DNA of 64,000 nt from Chlamydomonas reinhardtii. Its lineage: Eukaryota > Chlorophyta > Chlorophyceae > Chlamydomonadales > Chlamydomonadaceae. The stretch lies in the NCBI RefSeq assembly GCF_000002595.2, contig NC_057020.1:3203907-3267906 (forward strand), read 5' to 3'. Position numbers and translations under genes: made by a program. Below are positions 22,888 to 34,372 of the stretch, piece by piece. The notes under the pieces are model-generated. The model had not been told where the DNA came from and did no database searches. It was given only the letters and a program-made list of their open reading frames with translations. The stretch's first letter is position 1. The number at the start of each line of letters is the position of its first letter.

Positions 22888-24656
22888 ATGGCCGACCTCT
22901 TGAACACCACTAGCGTGGTCCTAAAGCACATTCTGGAGACAAAGTCTTTGCCGGACGTGGACCTTATCAAGGTCCTGATCAGCCAGGTGTGCAGGGCGGG
23001 ACGCTGGGGCCACCGCCCGGTACAGCGTGCGCAACTCCGAGGTCTTCCGCTCGCCTGACGCCTGCCCCTGCGCCTCGCTGCCGTGACCTTCGCAGCTGCT
23101 GGGATATGCTATCCTCGCAGGCGCCTGCATTACCAAGCTACCGCAGGTGGCCCGTGCAGCAGCATGTGGGAGGCCGTGTGGTGATAGGTGGAGGCAGGGT
23201 CTGGCGGGTAGTGCCCCAGTGCTACTGCCGCTTGCTGACACGCGCGCGTGTCTTCGCACCGGTAAAGCATTCATTTCTGAATTGGATTACATTCTATGAA
23301 TCAGCTCGTGACAGCTGTTTCCCGCTGCCTGTGAATGGGGCCCCACAGATCCTGGTCATCCGCAACGCTGGCACCGCGGAGGGCCTCAGTCTCGAAATGT
23401 TCGAGATAGAAACCTACACGCTGCTGGTTTCCGCGCTGTACGGTTTCACGCAGCTGCTGCCGTTCAACACGTACGGCGAGTCCCTGATCCTTGCCGTACA
23501 GAACGCCGTCATCCTGGCCATGGTGTACAGCTACAGCCGTACGCCCGTGATGCGGCGCCTGGCGGTGACTGGCGCCTACGTGGCGCTGGTGGCGGGAGTC
23601 ATGGCGGGTAGGTGGTTGGATTTGGTGTGGGTTTGGATTTGGGACACGCGTGTGTGCGCGGACAGGGCCGTATGACGGGACTGTAGGATAGGGTCCTGCC
23701 TGCCAGCGCGCCAGGGCCGCGTTGCCCGGGTTGCACTTGGGAGGGTTTGGAGCCGGGAGGTACTGTAGTGGTTGGTGACCAGGGCGAGAAAGCTTTGCCC
23801 GTGCCGCATGCATCACCGCCACAGCCGATGCTCCATACCTGCAGGCCACATCAACAAGCAGACCATGAACAACTTCGCGGAGGCCAACACCGTGGTGGTG
23901 GTGCTGTCGCGGGTGCCCCAGGTTGGAGCGGCGATGCTGCGGGGGCAGCGGGTTCGTGCCACTGCACGTGTCGTGGCAGCGGCAAGCGGCACCCCGTCAC
24001 AGGAAATGCACGTGGTTGGGCGCTGCCGGAAACCCCTACACTTATTCTGTACCTTCATGCGGGAGGATACGTCGCTCGCGTGCATACTTCGATGCATTTG
24101 AGCCTCGCTGCCTGACGTCGCCCCCGCCTCTGGCCGCCCCCGCTCCGCAGATCTTCAAGAACGTCGCGGCGGGCTCCACGGGCGCGCTGAGCAGCCTCAC
24201 CACTTTCATCAACGTGGTGGGCTGCATCGTGCGTATCTTCACCACGCAGCAGGCGGGCGGCGGTGCGGCCATGATGCGCGGCTACGTCGTCAGTGAGTGC
24301 AGAGGCGGGGAGCGCACGCGGGCGTGTGTGTGTGGGGGGGGGGGAGCGAGTGGTAGCCGCGCGCGCCGGCGGCTGGGCGTGGATGCCGTACGTGTTACCA
24401 TGCCTGGCAGCTGCTACCGCTTGCAACCCTACTTTTCTACCCGACCGTACTCCCCGTCTTTAAATACCATGAATGTAATTCCCCCTTCCGACGACCTCAA
24501 CCGCCCTGCTCGGCCCCTTTGCCAGGCCTGATCATCAACGCCACGCTGCTGATCCAAATCATCCTGTACCGCAAGAACACGGCCAAGGTGCTGGCGGCGC
24601 AGAAGAGCAAAGCGGACAAGGAGAAGGGAGCCAAGGAGGCGAAGAAGAAGGAGTAA
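22888..24656 (+). CDS. MPDU1: Mannose-P-dolichol utilization defect 1 (PQ-loop protein)
   Basis: ER membrane protein needed for use of dolichol-phosphate-mannose and -glucose in N-glycan and GPI assembly. Exons 22888-22986, 23096-23146, 23349-23607, 23845-23921, 24151-24292 and 24526-24656 give 252 residues (human 247). The two PQ-loop repeats are visible: GYAILAGACITKLPQ followed by RNAGTAEGLSLEMFEIETYT, and VVVVLSRVPQIFKNV followed by GSTGALSSLTTFIN. Hydrophobic segments alternate through the chain (ILAVQNAVILAMVYSY, LAVTGAYVALVAGVMAG, GLIINATLLIQIILY). The tail is Lys-rich and ends KKKE, which fits a KKXX ER-retrieval signal. A TGTAA at 25083-25087 is a likely poly(A) signal. Confident call. 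Confidence 0.95.
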
Positions 24657-25082
24657 TGGGTTGTGTATGTATGGAACTGGTGGGGGGGAGGGCGTTTAGA
24701 AAGGTGGTGATGGCGGTGGCGGCGCGGTTGGGCATTGTGTTGGATTACTGCGGCTGACGCAAGCTGTCAATACGGTATTATGCTGAATAGGATCACGCAC
24801 TAGGCAAAATCACCCGGCCGGAGATGTTATGGAGGCGGAGAGGCGCTTTTTGCATTGAGGTATGGGACTAGGGTGAGGGCAGTGATGATGTGTTAGGTCG
24901 TGAGGATGCAGTGATTGAATCCCATGCCATGATGAGACGTGGGGTGTCGGGACACTGCAGACGAAAGAATGGAATATTGTGCCGGCGCTCTTGCCAGTTC
25001 CGAGAGGCTGGCAGGCTGCAGGCATGCAACGGCCGTGTTTTGGGCCCGGGTCAGAGGTCGACCGTGGAGGTCGCCCCACAGC

Positions 25083-25087
25083 TGTAA
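25083..25087 (+). terminator. Candidate poly(A) signal of MPDU1
   Basis: TGTAA, the usual green-algal signal, about 430 bp after the stop and just before repeat block A begins. Confidence 0.5.
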
Positions 25088-25114
25088 CATCACTCCATTT
25101 GATGGGTTGTAGAG

Positions 25115-26142
25115 CGTGGCCTTCAACGCGTTTTCAACGCGTTTTCAGCTCCTAAAAGTTTCTCCAGCTCATCCTATACGTTTCGAACGCAATCAGGACG
25201 CGACTCGAGCGTAAATGACAGGGACAGCCTTTCAAATGTGGTAAGACCTTGCTCATTTGATTGAGCCGCCACCCTGCCATCTGTCCCTGACTCCCTGCCT
25301 ACAGTACGATATATCGTACCCTCTGGCCCTATCTGGCCCAGTTCAATCTGCCCCCAGCCTGCACCTTCCTACGTACATTCACCATTTTCGCGCACCAGAC
25401 GTAGCCGGACGACCATGTGCACGCATCAGCGGGTGTACGGTTCATCAATCTTTACAACAACAACCCCCCCCCCCCACACACACACGCGCCATCAGCACAT
25501 AGCTTGCCGGAACTAGGTATGCATATCACTGCCCAACAAACAGCTGGTGCATGCCCCACAAATCGACCTTTATACATACGTACCTGGGGTCGGTTCGTAC
25601 AGGCACCGCCCACCATGTGCCCAGCCGCGTCCCGCTGACCGCTGTCAAGCACAAGCACGGCAGGCAACAAACCAAACAGTAACACATCCTTGCCCCCCCC
25701 CCCCCCGCGCCACGCTATGCTCGCTAGCACAGACCGCAAGCCGGACACCGGCAGGTCGCAACCTGCGGACCGGGCTTCTCGGGCGGCGCCGCGCTCTCCT
25801 CCTCCACGTGGCCTTGCATGCCCCCTTTGCTACTGCGGCAGTCCTCGCGGCGCATTGGACGGACGTGTTCGATGGGCCCAGCCGCCTCATCTTCCGGGGC
25901 TGCGTCCAGCAGTACCAGGCCGTGCAGAATGCCCTGTGCTTCATGCACTGGACGCAGCAGCCGCTGGCCTAGTACCGCCGAACCTGCCGGACATCGGCAA
26001 GGCCAGGGGCGCCGTGCCGTCCACGGTGGACGTTGCGCTGGCGGCGCCCTTCAAGGCGTAGGTGTGCCTGATGGTGAAGGTGAAGGAGTGGAGGGAGGAG
26101 CGAAGGGTTGAGCGAGGTTGAGGGCGAAGGGAAGGGGTTAAC
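25115..26142 (+). repeat. Repeat block A, copy 1 (internally deleted)
   Basis: This matches 36290-36957 and then 38332-38640 closely; about 1.37 kb present in copy 2 is missing at about 25840, where the flanks share TGCGGCAG-like sequence. The right part encodes the C-terminal half of the KH-like protein (DGPSRLIFRGCVQQYQAVQN) up to about 26060. The missing piece contains the minus-strand KH-like gene and the centre of an inverted repeat, so this copy is a deletion derivative. Confidence 0.8.
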
Positions 26143-26174
26143 ATTGAACCAATCCCGTAAGGAAACAGTCGCGC
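26134..26174 (-). repeat. 41-nt segment shared with the RABL2 intron
   Basis: This is the reverse complement of about 14343-14383 with one mismatch; the core includes TTGAACCAATCCCGTAAGGA. Here it sits exactly where block A copy 1 stops matching copy 2. It could be an end of a short mobile element. Confidence 0.75.
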
Positions 26175-26825
26175 TGCAAGGAGAACTACAGCCGCATATG
26201 CGAGTTTTCGTACATCACGGGCTTGGGCAGTGTAGCGGCACGTGGAAGGAGCAGTCCAGAGCAGCTCCGAACTGGATGGCAAGGCGGCGAGTATGAGTAG
26301 AAGTCGCTTAAGTAGTGAAGCAGGGCAGTACAAGGCTATGGGATCCCGCGCGCGGCTCGATAATGGAAGAAAGAGGAAGAAAGGAGGCAGGGCGTCAGTT
26401 TAAGGGGCAAGGGCGCATGGGCCCGGCCGGTGGGAGATGGGGCGGTGGCGGCATGGGCGGGGAGACGAAGCGGCATGGGCAGGAGGTTGCCGCAGGTCGC
26501 AGCGGGGTGATTGCGAGCAGGGCGCGGGCCGCCGAACGGCTCCCTCGCTACCCTGCTGATGAGGACGCGCACACGCATGAGTCCGCGTCCGCAGGGGCAT
26601 GCATGCGTCAATGCGCTGGGGGCGATGCGAAGGCGGGTTGGCCATGTTAAGAACCGGGTAGCCCCGTGGCGGAACCCCGCCCGTCATGACGTCATCAGCA
26701 CAGGCCCAATTCCAATCGCCAGCTTCTGCTACTACTCGCCCAAGCTGCATAACCCCCAGCGCGCCCCTCCCACGATAACATATCCCAATACCGAACTGCC
26801 GCTCGACCCGACATTTCGCGCGCTC

Positions 26826-27684
26826 ATGCAGTGCGCCTACTGCCCCAGGATTGCGGGTGGCCGAGGGATAGGTAGCCATCAGCGTAAATGCAAGCAAGCC
26901 GCTTTTAATGCGGCAGCTGAGCATTGCAGCACGCACGGCTTCCTCCCAGACGGCGTGATTCCCGACATGCTGGAGATGCTGGTGCAGGCTCACATCATAA
27001 CGGCTGTTTACTGCTCAGACTATACGTCAGCAGCCGCGACAGCGACGCAACAGGTCGTCGGAGCCTTCCCGCCATCCCAGAGCCTGAGCTGCCTGAAACC
27101 GGCCTCGGCGGCAGCGGAACTGACGCCTTTGCCAACCTCGAGCACTTTGACTTCAGCGACCTTCACGGCGGGACGCAAACGCACCCGGAAGAGATGTTCG
27201 CGGCCGGCGGCCTGGAGTCGCCGGCTTTTCCTCACAGCCGCCGACACAAATGCCCCTGCAGCAGCAGCACCAGCCGCAACACCAGCCGCCGCCGCCGCCG
27301 CAGCAGCAGCAGCAGCAGCGCCAGCAGCAGCAGGACGTGCTTCGCACGGAGCAGCAAGCCGGCTACAGGGCCCCCCTGCACGCCGGCGGCGGGGTCACTG
27401 CGGGCGGCGGGGGGCCCACTGCAGGCGGCGGCGGCGACAGCACAGCGGACGGCGGCCTGTTGCTGTCACCGGGCAAGCTGGCGGCCGCTACAGCTGCCAT
27501 TGCAGCAGCCGGCTTGGCAGGCCTAGGCCGTGCCGGACCGGCTCGGCCTGTGATCCCCACAGCTGCCGCTCACCCCCCGCAGCGGCCATGCCAGCGGCGG
27601 GGGGGAGGGGGGCTGCATCACACAACGGGCGCGCGCCCCCATCCCGGCTATGACTCTGAACAGCCAGCTTCAGGCATAGGATAA
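26826..27684 (+). CDS. Unclassified repeat-block gene: zinc-finger exon plus Gln-rich exon
   Basis: Fragments of a multi-exon gene; exon joins are not resolved. From 26826 the frame reads MQCAYCPRIAGGRGIGSHQR, followed by KC, with C-x2-C-x12-H-x4-C spacing, a small DNA- or RNA-binding zinc finger typical of proteins carried by mobile elements. It continues FLPDGVIPDMLEML up to a possible donor near 26974. A second exon-like stretch (27040-27210) reads RRSLPAIPEPELPETGLGGS and ANLEHFDFSDLHGG. A third (about 27241-27684) is Gln/Pro-rich (MPLQQQHQPQHQPPPPPQQQ), then Gly-rich, and ends HPGYDSEQPASGIG. The last ~40 bases overlap the start of repeat block B. No enzyme domain is seen. Confidence 0.4.
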
Positions 27685-28512
27685 AGCCAAGGCTGTGTAC
27701 TCACTGCTAGATTAAACTAGTTGAACTTTCATTCCCTGTCTATCCCGTGGAAGCGAGCGCTTAAAGCTTTGCGTGGAACCGCAGCACGCCTTTGCTTCTG
27801 CACTTTCCTTTATTCCATAGATTGACTGGTCAATTCTGCTGCTGGTGAAACCTAAGAGAGGTACTTATGTAGAGAGAGGGAGGGCTGGGTAATCCGCAAG
27901 GCCGTTGACCTCCACAGCCGACCGCGACGACCCGTCTTGTAGACTCAGTCTTCAAGGCTACCATAGGTAGGACACGCACACTGTGAAGTTGGCTTGGAGG
28001 GTGACGGGTGGCGCTGGGGGTTTGCAATTGACTTGCGCCTTGCTTCTTGCTCACGCGCCAGTAACGCCCACATCTGAATTCTGCACGCAGGTCACACGCC
28101 CACCTCCACGTCGCCAACTTGAAAGACCTCGGTGAGTTTCTTCTCCGCTCGTCGGGGTTCGCTGCTGTATGGGGATGGGTTTGGGGACGACGGCACACGG
28201 GTATGACGCACGACCAGGTTGACGTGCGGTGATTGTGGTGGTTTGCTTGGTTGCGGGCTGGCGGTTTGGAGGGGGGCAGCCTGGCTATTCAGGGCAAGGA
28301 GGGGGCGGCCGGTCTGCCAGTCACACGCCCCGCCCCGCACCTCCCACACACCCCGCTTGACACAGAACCCTCTCACTCACACCTTTCGTCCTTGCTCTGC
28401 CCCTCACACGTCCCAATCACCTCACCTCTCACATTTGCCCCGCTCGCCCAGCCACGCATCCTGTGACGTTCTTGTAATGTCGTAACGTTCAGGCGCTGGA
28501 CCTGGTTAAGGA
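27643..28512 (+). repeat. Repeat block B, copy 1
   Basis: Matches 32009-32846 over about 0.85 kb with a low level of substitutions and small indels. It includes an exon-like unit at about 28091-28132 (acceptor CTGCACGCAG, donor CTCG|GTGAGT) reading SHAHLHVANLKDLG. The match ends in TGGACCTGGTTAAGGACG, after which the two copies differ completely. Confidence 0.85.
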
Positions 28513-28514
28513 CG

Positions 28515-28588
28515 TGTATCCACCCACCTCGCGCTAGGGCAGGCGCACTTGGGCGTCCGCCTGCCCCAGCGCGAGGTGGGTGGATACA
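28515..28588. repeat. 31-bp inverted repeat (hairpin) at the B/C junction
   Basis: Left arm 28515-28545, right arm 28558-28588, loop 12 nt, one mismatch. The arms begin TGTATCCACCCACCTCGCGC. The right arm is the beginning of block C as also seen at 34690; the left arm is an extra inverted copy found only in copy 1. Confidence 0.9.
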
Positions 28589-28834
28589 AGTGCACGCGCA
28601 GGATTAATGTAGGGATGGGTGGGTGGGGGGTGGGGGAGGCGGCCCGCCCCCTCTCGCTGACGGGCCGATGGGCGGGCCGCAGTGTGGCAGTGGCGTACCC
28701 ATATAGCGGTAACGGCACCCTCCACAGCCATCATATGACAGCTTTTACGATTCCACTGCTACACGCAGCATGCGGTGTGGCGGCCTGCTACTGCCGCCTG
28801 CTGCTGAAGGTGAGCCCCCGGCGGGCTGTTTGGG

Positions 28835-28878
<44 letters not shown>

Positions 28879-30105
28879 CCCAACTCCTGAAAATGCCTGC
28901 CGGCTTGCGTGTGGCGACCATTGCACTGCAGGAACACATGAAGACGCGCGCACCGGCGTTTCCGCGCAAGCACCGTGCAGAGCCGTGCAGCTCGCCAGCG
29001 GTGCTGCTGCCTCCGCGGCTGGTGCTGGTGCTGATGCTGGTGCTTGACGTGGAAGGGAGGGCACGCGGGACCTACTGCTGCCAGCAGCGCCAGCAGCAGC
29101 AGCAGCGCCAGCAGCATCGTCCGTCCGTGGATAGATGTCTGTTGCCATGAGCGTGTGTAGTAAGCTGGCGGTGTGGCTCAGGGTGTGGGTGTAAACAGCT
29201 GCTGCCTGGTGGGCGGGCCATTGGTGTGGCGGGTAGGGGGTGGGGGTGGGTGGGGGATTGTGAGTGCATGTTCAGATAGTCCCCATTCGCTCATGCAGCA
29301 GCAGGCGGTGTGCGTCACAGACAGGCACGCACATGGACATTCACTTCATGGGCCGCAGTTACTCGAAGCTCTGCTTGTGCCTGCCCGCTGGAGAACGCTC
29401 GGCGTGTTGCCGTTGCGCCTGACGTGGGGCTGCTGAATTATACGAGTGCTGGTTTGGGTGCTGGCTTGGTGCGCGTGACTGGCAAGATTTAGTGCGTATC
29501 TATGTTGTGACAGACTAAATACTGGGAAGGCGTAGTCGCGTAGGATGTCGGCGACGGGCGCGTGGTGGCAAGAAGTACTAGAATGGCCACCCGGGGGGGG
29601 GGTTGTAGATACCAGCCCCAGCTAACCAAACCCAATGCAATAGAGCGAGGAGGGGAGCGTAGCCTATGCTTGACAACGGAGTGGCACGCGACAATAGTCC
29701 CCATCCCCGGGGGGGGGAGGAGTTTATATAGGCGGTGGCACAGGAGCAGTTGCGCTATGGAAGGGGCTGTGGGCACGGGCTGTGGGGTACTGTCTCAGCA
29801 TGGTGCTTACTGGCTTGGGCTCGGCGCGCCCCAAAGCAGCAGCTGCCAGGGTGGAGCCAGTGGGTGTTTGGACGCGACTTCAGTCACCCTCCTCGGCCCT
29901 CAGCAGCCTGCCGCTAGGGCCGGCTGTACTGGGCACCATATAGAACTAAGGTCATGAAGTGAACTTCTCGTCAGTCAGCACACATGCTGTTGTAACAATC
30001 CACGCGGCTGAGTCGATGCCTTTGCATGCGCATCAGCAGAGAGCTGGATAGCTGAGCTACAGGCTAAGTTGCTAATGTCAGCGACTGTACAGATGAGACA
30101 CCCGC
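28565..30105 (+). repeat. Repeat block C, copy 1
   Basis: Matches 34690-36275 over about 1.5 kb with scattered substitutions and indels, including a shared G-run at about 29590 and 35660. It contains a (TGCC)n tract, a Gln/Leu-codon-rich stretch and several short open frames. No protein family is recognised, and the frames are not clearly conserved between copies. Confidence 0.85.
28835..28880. repeat. (TGCC)n microsatellite
   Basis: About eleven tetranucleotide units; block C copy 2 has only a few at about 34875-34890, so this tract has expanded or contracted since duplication. Confidence 0.9.
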
Positions 30106-32008
30106 TTCCCCCGTGCCTCCCCGCCGTTTCCAGCCTGCCACAGCTGCATTCACCCTCGCGCACCCATGCTCATGTGTATTACACAGAACGACCAACGAAT
30201 GGCCTCGATGCCCACGCACGATGCCCACGGTTGCAAAGACGCCCCCACCCCAAATCGTATATCGGTCGTGCTGCCCAGCAAGCCCTGGCCTGTACATGCT
30301 TCCTTCAGCATAAGGACGGGGGCGTGCGTTACAGTGTGCGGTATAACATGAAACACACGCTCATAGCGCATGCGATACGCACAGAACGCAAAGTACTTAG
30401 CAAGCCCCACGCACGCTCTCCGCATGCGTGCGAGGGGGCGTGCGTCGTGTAACGCAAGACGCGAGTCAGCACTCAGAGACTTGCTCAGAGACACCTTGCG
30501 AGTGGCTGAATTCTGCACCGCATGCGAACAGGTTTACGCGTGCGGTACGCGTGGGCCGGTTGCGTTGTGGAATTCGCATGGCATAACGCGTGCGATACGC
30601 ATACCGGTGTGCGCTGCCACACGCAAGCTGCATCCGCTACACCCGCCTGCCGCTCCATCCACGCACGCGAGCTACCAGCCATTTCAGGGCATCCATGAAC
30701 GATTCGCTTGCGGAAGATACATACACCGGTTGTGGTTACATGCCCACTGCCCAGCCGTGACCACAGGGCACATGTTAGTTGCTATCACAGCCGGACACCA
30801 TCCACACCGTATCCCGCATCCTGCTACCTATCAACGCGCTGGTGCGCCATGCCAGCTTGCAGCCACACCGCTACGGTACACGCGTTCGCAATCACCCCCA
30901 CCAAGTCGCTTGACTCCTGAACAGCAGCTCCTTCGCACCATTGCACTCCTGCCTGCTGCGTCTGCGGTTAGTTCCTATGCTGCTGTGCTTGCAGCTCCTT
31001 CGCACCTACTACCAGTGCTCTCCTGCTCCTTGTTCTGGTGCACACCCTGCCATTATTGCTGCTGCCTGCATAGGTACGGGAAGGGATGGACCAGCGGTTG
31101 GTAATGGAACGCGAAACGGGGCTGACGGGGGGCTTACAGGGTGTGGAAATGAGCGGGAGCGAGCCCCCGCCTATCCAACAACGTACCTTACTTGGCAATG
31201 ACCCCGCCCTAGCGCTTGAGCCCGCCGCGACTATCGCCGGTCAGGGGGTAATGATGGCCACGACTCCCGCCGTCCTGCACAGCACCGCACAGCAGGTTCA
31301 GGGCTGGGGAGAGACAGACTTGCAGCGCCCCGGCACACCGCAGTAGGCTGCGGCTCCTTCTGCAGCCACCCCACCAGCTGCAGCGCCGCTGCAGAGAGGA
31401 CGAAGAAGAAAATGATGGTGTAAGTGCAAGGATGCCGGATGGTTTTCGTTCCCAAAATGAAGTTTCCCGCAAGCTTTCCGGCAGTCCAGGACAGTCCAGA
31501 ACTCACCGTTCACATCCAGTCTCATTTGTGCTGTGGTTGTCAAACGAGGTTGTCAAGTTGCGCCGGCTAACGGGGGATCGCTCCCCTGCAGAAGAGGGGA
31601 CAGGGGAAATGCCACTCAGTGACGCCGCCGCACCGCTAGGGAACTGTTCGGGGGAACGGTAGCAGTCTCTGGCGAAAAGGGGGTGAGGGGACAGGGGCCA
31701 CGCCACTCAGTGACGCCGCCGCACCGCATCGCCCACGCTGCCGCTGAGTCCGGCGCCTCCTTCGCTGCTGCCGGTGCTACCCAGCCCGCCGCTTGTTGCT
31801 TCCGCTGTTGCCCGGAAACGAGCTGCTGCCACCTGTGCCTTCCAGCCCCGAACCTGCCGCGCACCGCATACGCTATACGCGCCCGTCTCGGCTGGGGAAT
31901 GTCGTTCATCAGAACAAGGTGTCTCAACATGTTTGATGTGATTGTTGGTATTCTATGAACGCGGACTGCGTCTATGGAAGACAATCATTTCATGGGCACG
32001 TACCCCCA
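30106..32008. other. Unique sequence between repeat copies, no firm gene
   Basis: The segment 30310-30620 has many near-palindromic GCGTGCG/CGTACGC-like words. An open frame at 31086-31346 (+) begins MDQRLVMERETGLTGGLQGV and has 86 residues of ordinary composition but no family match. On the minus strand about 31395-31430 looks like a polypyrimidine tract with a CTCTGCAG acceptor. Two copies of a 24-bp CACTCAGTGACGCCGCCGCA-type unit lie at about 31613 and 31706. Confidence 0.35.
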
Positions 32009-32846
32009 TCCCGGCTATGTCTCTGAACAGCCAGCTGGATAAAGCCAAGGCTGTGTACTCACTGCTAGATCAAACCAGTTGAACTTTCATTCCCTGTCTA
32101 TCCCGCGGAAGCGAGCGCTGAAAGCTTTGCGTGGAACCGCAGCACGCCTTCGCTTCTGCACTTTCCTTTATTCCATAGGTTGACTGGTCAATTCTGCTGC
32201 TGGTGAAACTTAAGAGAGGTACTTCTGTAGAGAGGGAGGGCTGGGTAATCCTCAAGGCCGTCGACCTCCACAGCCGACCGCGACGACCCCTCTTGCAGAC
32301 TCAGTCTTCAAGGCTACCATAGGTAGGACACGCACACTGTGACGTTGGCTTGGAGGGTGAGGGGTGGCGATGGGGGTTTGCAATTGACTTGCACTTTGCT
32401 TCTTGCTCACGCGCCAGTAAGGCCCACATCTGAATTCTGCACGCAGGTCACACGCCCACCTCCACGTCGCCAAGTTGAAAGACCTCGGTGTGTTTCTTCT
32501 CCGCTCGTCGGGGTTCGCTGCTGTATGGGGATGGGTTTGGGGACGACGGCACACGGGTACGACGCACGACGGGGTTGACGTGCGGTGATTGTGGTGGTTT
32601 GCTTGGTTGCGGGCTGGCGGTTTGGAGGGGGGCAGCCTGGCTATTCAGGGCAAGGAGGGGGCGGCCGGTCTGCCGGTCACACGCCCACCCCGCTTGACAC
32701 ACAACCCTCCTCCCTCACACCTTTCGTCCTTACTCTACCCCTCACACGTCCCAATCATCTCACCTCTCACATTTGCCCCGCTCGCCCAGCCACGCATCCT
32801 GTGACGTTCTTGTAATGTCATAACGTTCAGGCGCTGGACCTGGTTA
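32009..32846 (+). repeat. Repeat block B, copy 2
   Basis: Second copy of 27643-28512. Here the match runs on into a coding exon (ALDLVKDAFVSTGERNIHT, 32831-32887) rather than a hairpin, so this copy probably keeps the more original arrangement B - coding segment - C - A. Confidence 0.85.
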
Positions 32847-32977
32847 AGGACGCGTTTGTGTCAACGGGCGAGCGCAACATTCACACGGTGCGGGGAAGGG
32901 GGGAAGGGAGGAGAGGCAGCTGGCAACATGGTTACATGGCTATGACGCCGGTTCACACGCACACGCGCGCACACGCG

Positions 32978-33069
<92 letters not shown>

Positions 33070-33415
33070 GGGCCGGGTGCGGCTGCGCGGGATGACGCGC
33101 GCCGCAGCGGCCCTGGGAATTCAGACGGCGGCGGCAGCAGCTGCCGAGGCTGCGGTGGCAGGTGCAGTGGAGGCGGAACCCGATCTTGACGAGATCCCGC
33201 CCACACAACTGACGCCGCCGCAGCCAGGCGTCAACCCCGTCGAGCTTGCGTGCGCTCGCGCAGTCGCGGACTTCTGGTCGCAGCTGATGCAGTTCGCGCA
33301 GCTCGGCATGCCCCAAAAGGGCTGGGATGGTGTTGACGCCACTCACCCCATCCTGGCGGTGGTGAACGGTGAAATGCTGTGCGCATTGCCGCAAGCTATG
33401 GAGCTGGAGGCTTGA
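32831..33415 (+). CDS. Unclassified repeat-block gene, two 3' exons
   Basis: Exons 32831-32887 (acceptor GTTCAG, donor G|GTGCGG) and 33125-33415 (acceptor ATTCAG) join in phase 0. They read ALDLVKDAFVSTGERNIHT, then an Ala-rich lead ([20 protein letters not shown]), DEIPPTQLTPPQPGVNPVEL, and a likely folded helix pair ACARAVADFWSQLMQFAQLG and MPQKGWDGVDATHPILAVVN, ending ALPQAMELEA. The intron contains an 84-nt perfect AC tract. Upstream exons presumably lie in block B (SHAHLHVAKLKDLG near 32450-32490), but I could not make that join keep phase. The family is not recognised. It sits inside duplicated DNA, so it is probably an element gene rather than a housekeeping gene. Confidence 0.4.
32985..33068. 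repeat. (AC)n microsatellite, 84 nt
   Basis: A perfect run of 42 AC dinucleotides, inside an intron. Confidence 0.97.
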
Positions 33416-34372
33416 AAGGGATCAGCCCCTAGGAGGAGCGCGTGAGCACTAACATGAGCCATTGAAGCAGTGGCGTACGAGAGGGTCAGCGGGGGAGCTT
33501 AGTGGGCAGGCGAAGGGTTTTTTTGTTTTACGCGCGTGGGAGCAGGGCCAGGTTTGCGGGGTTCTAACCTGTGAGGGTGTTTTGGGTGCTGCAGCAACCC
33601 GGGCCTTACGGCCTGGACCGGCCTAGTGGCCAGACGCGTTTGTGGCTGCCCTTAGGCATAGTCTGCCCTGGCGTCGAGAGCTGGTTAGGTTGCGGTTGAG
33701 GTCGTGCGGGCTGCGGGGTCGTAGGACTCAGCCCCGCAGCCACTGTGGTCGTGCTATCGCGTGCTATCGAGTGCTGCGTGCTGCGTGTTTTGTTATGTTT
33801 GCTGTTTTTGTTTCTGCCCGCCTGGTCTAAAGAGGTAGCTCGCCCGCTGGGTCTGAGGTTGTTACACCGGTAGTAATTCCACAAGGGTTGCTGGCGCGGT
33901 GAAGGATCGGAGTGCGTTACCCTGTGGACTCCAGAGCTGCTTGCGCTCTGCCAGGGAAACGCCAGGTCACGGCAGCCCTCGATTGACAGCCCTGTCGTTG
34001 GTTATACCAGATACACGATTCACGTGATCTGGCAGAATAACTGTGGAAACCGTAGTCACACACACACACACATACACACTGTCTTTGCGCTATGTTTTCC
34101 TTGTGCTCTTTAACGTACACATGCAAACACATGCTCATACACATGCACGCACACACACCAACAAAGGGCGCATGGCAAGGACTCCACCATACACAGGGAG
34201 GGGGTGCACACACAGTCACAATAAGCCGTCATAATATTACTGCTGACTGTGCGCTATGGACACGTCTCAACACGATGGACGTGCGGCAGCGCGGGCACTT
34301 TCCCTTTAAGAGTTCCCTTCATGACCGCGCGCTGCACCATACATCCTCACCACGCTCACCACGTGTACTCTC
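33416..34372. other. Repeat-block sequence without a recognised gene
   Basis: Likely 3' UTR of the preceding exon pair, then non-coding sequence with short CA runs at about 34055-34080 and 34150-34160. No exon with splice support is seen. Confidence 0.4.

Noticed and set aside
28900-29150. Leu/Val-rich open frame in block C that looks like a membrane segment (RLVLVLMLVLDVEG)
   Set aside because: It is generated by a CTGGTG repeat, differs between the two block C copies, and has no conserved start or end.
32940-33070. Open frames of repeated His/Thr or Val/Cys
   Set aside because: They are translations of the (AC)n tract inside an intron.
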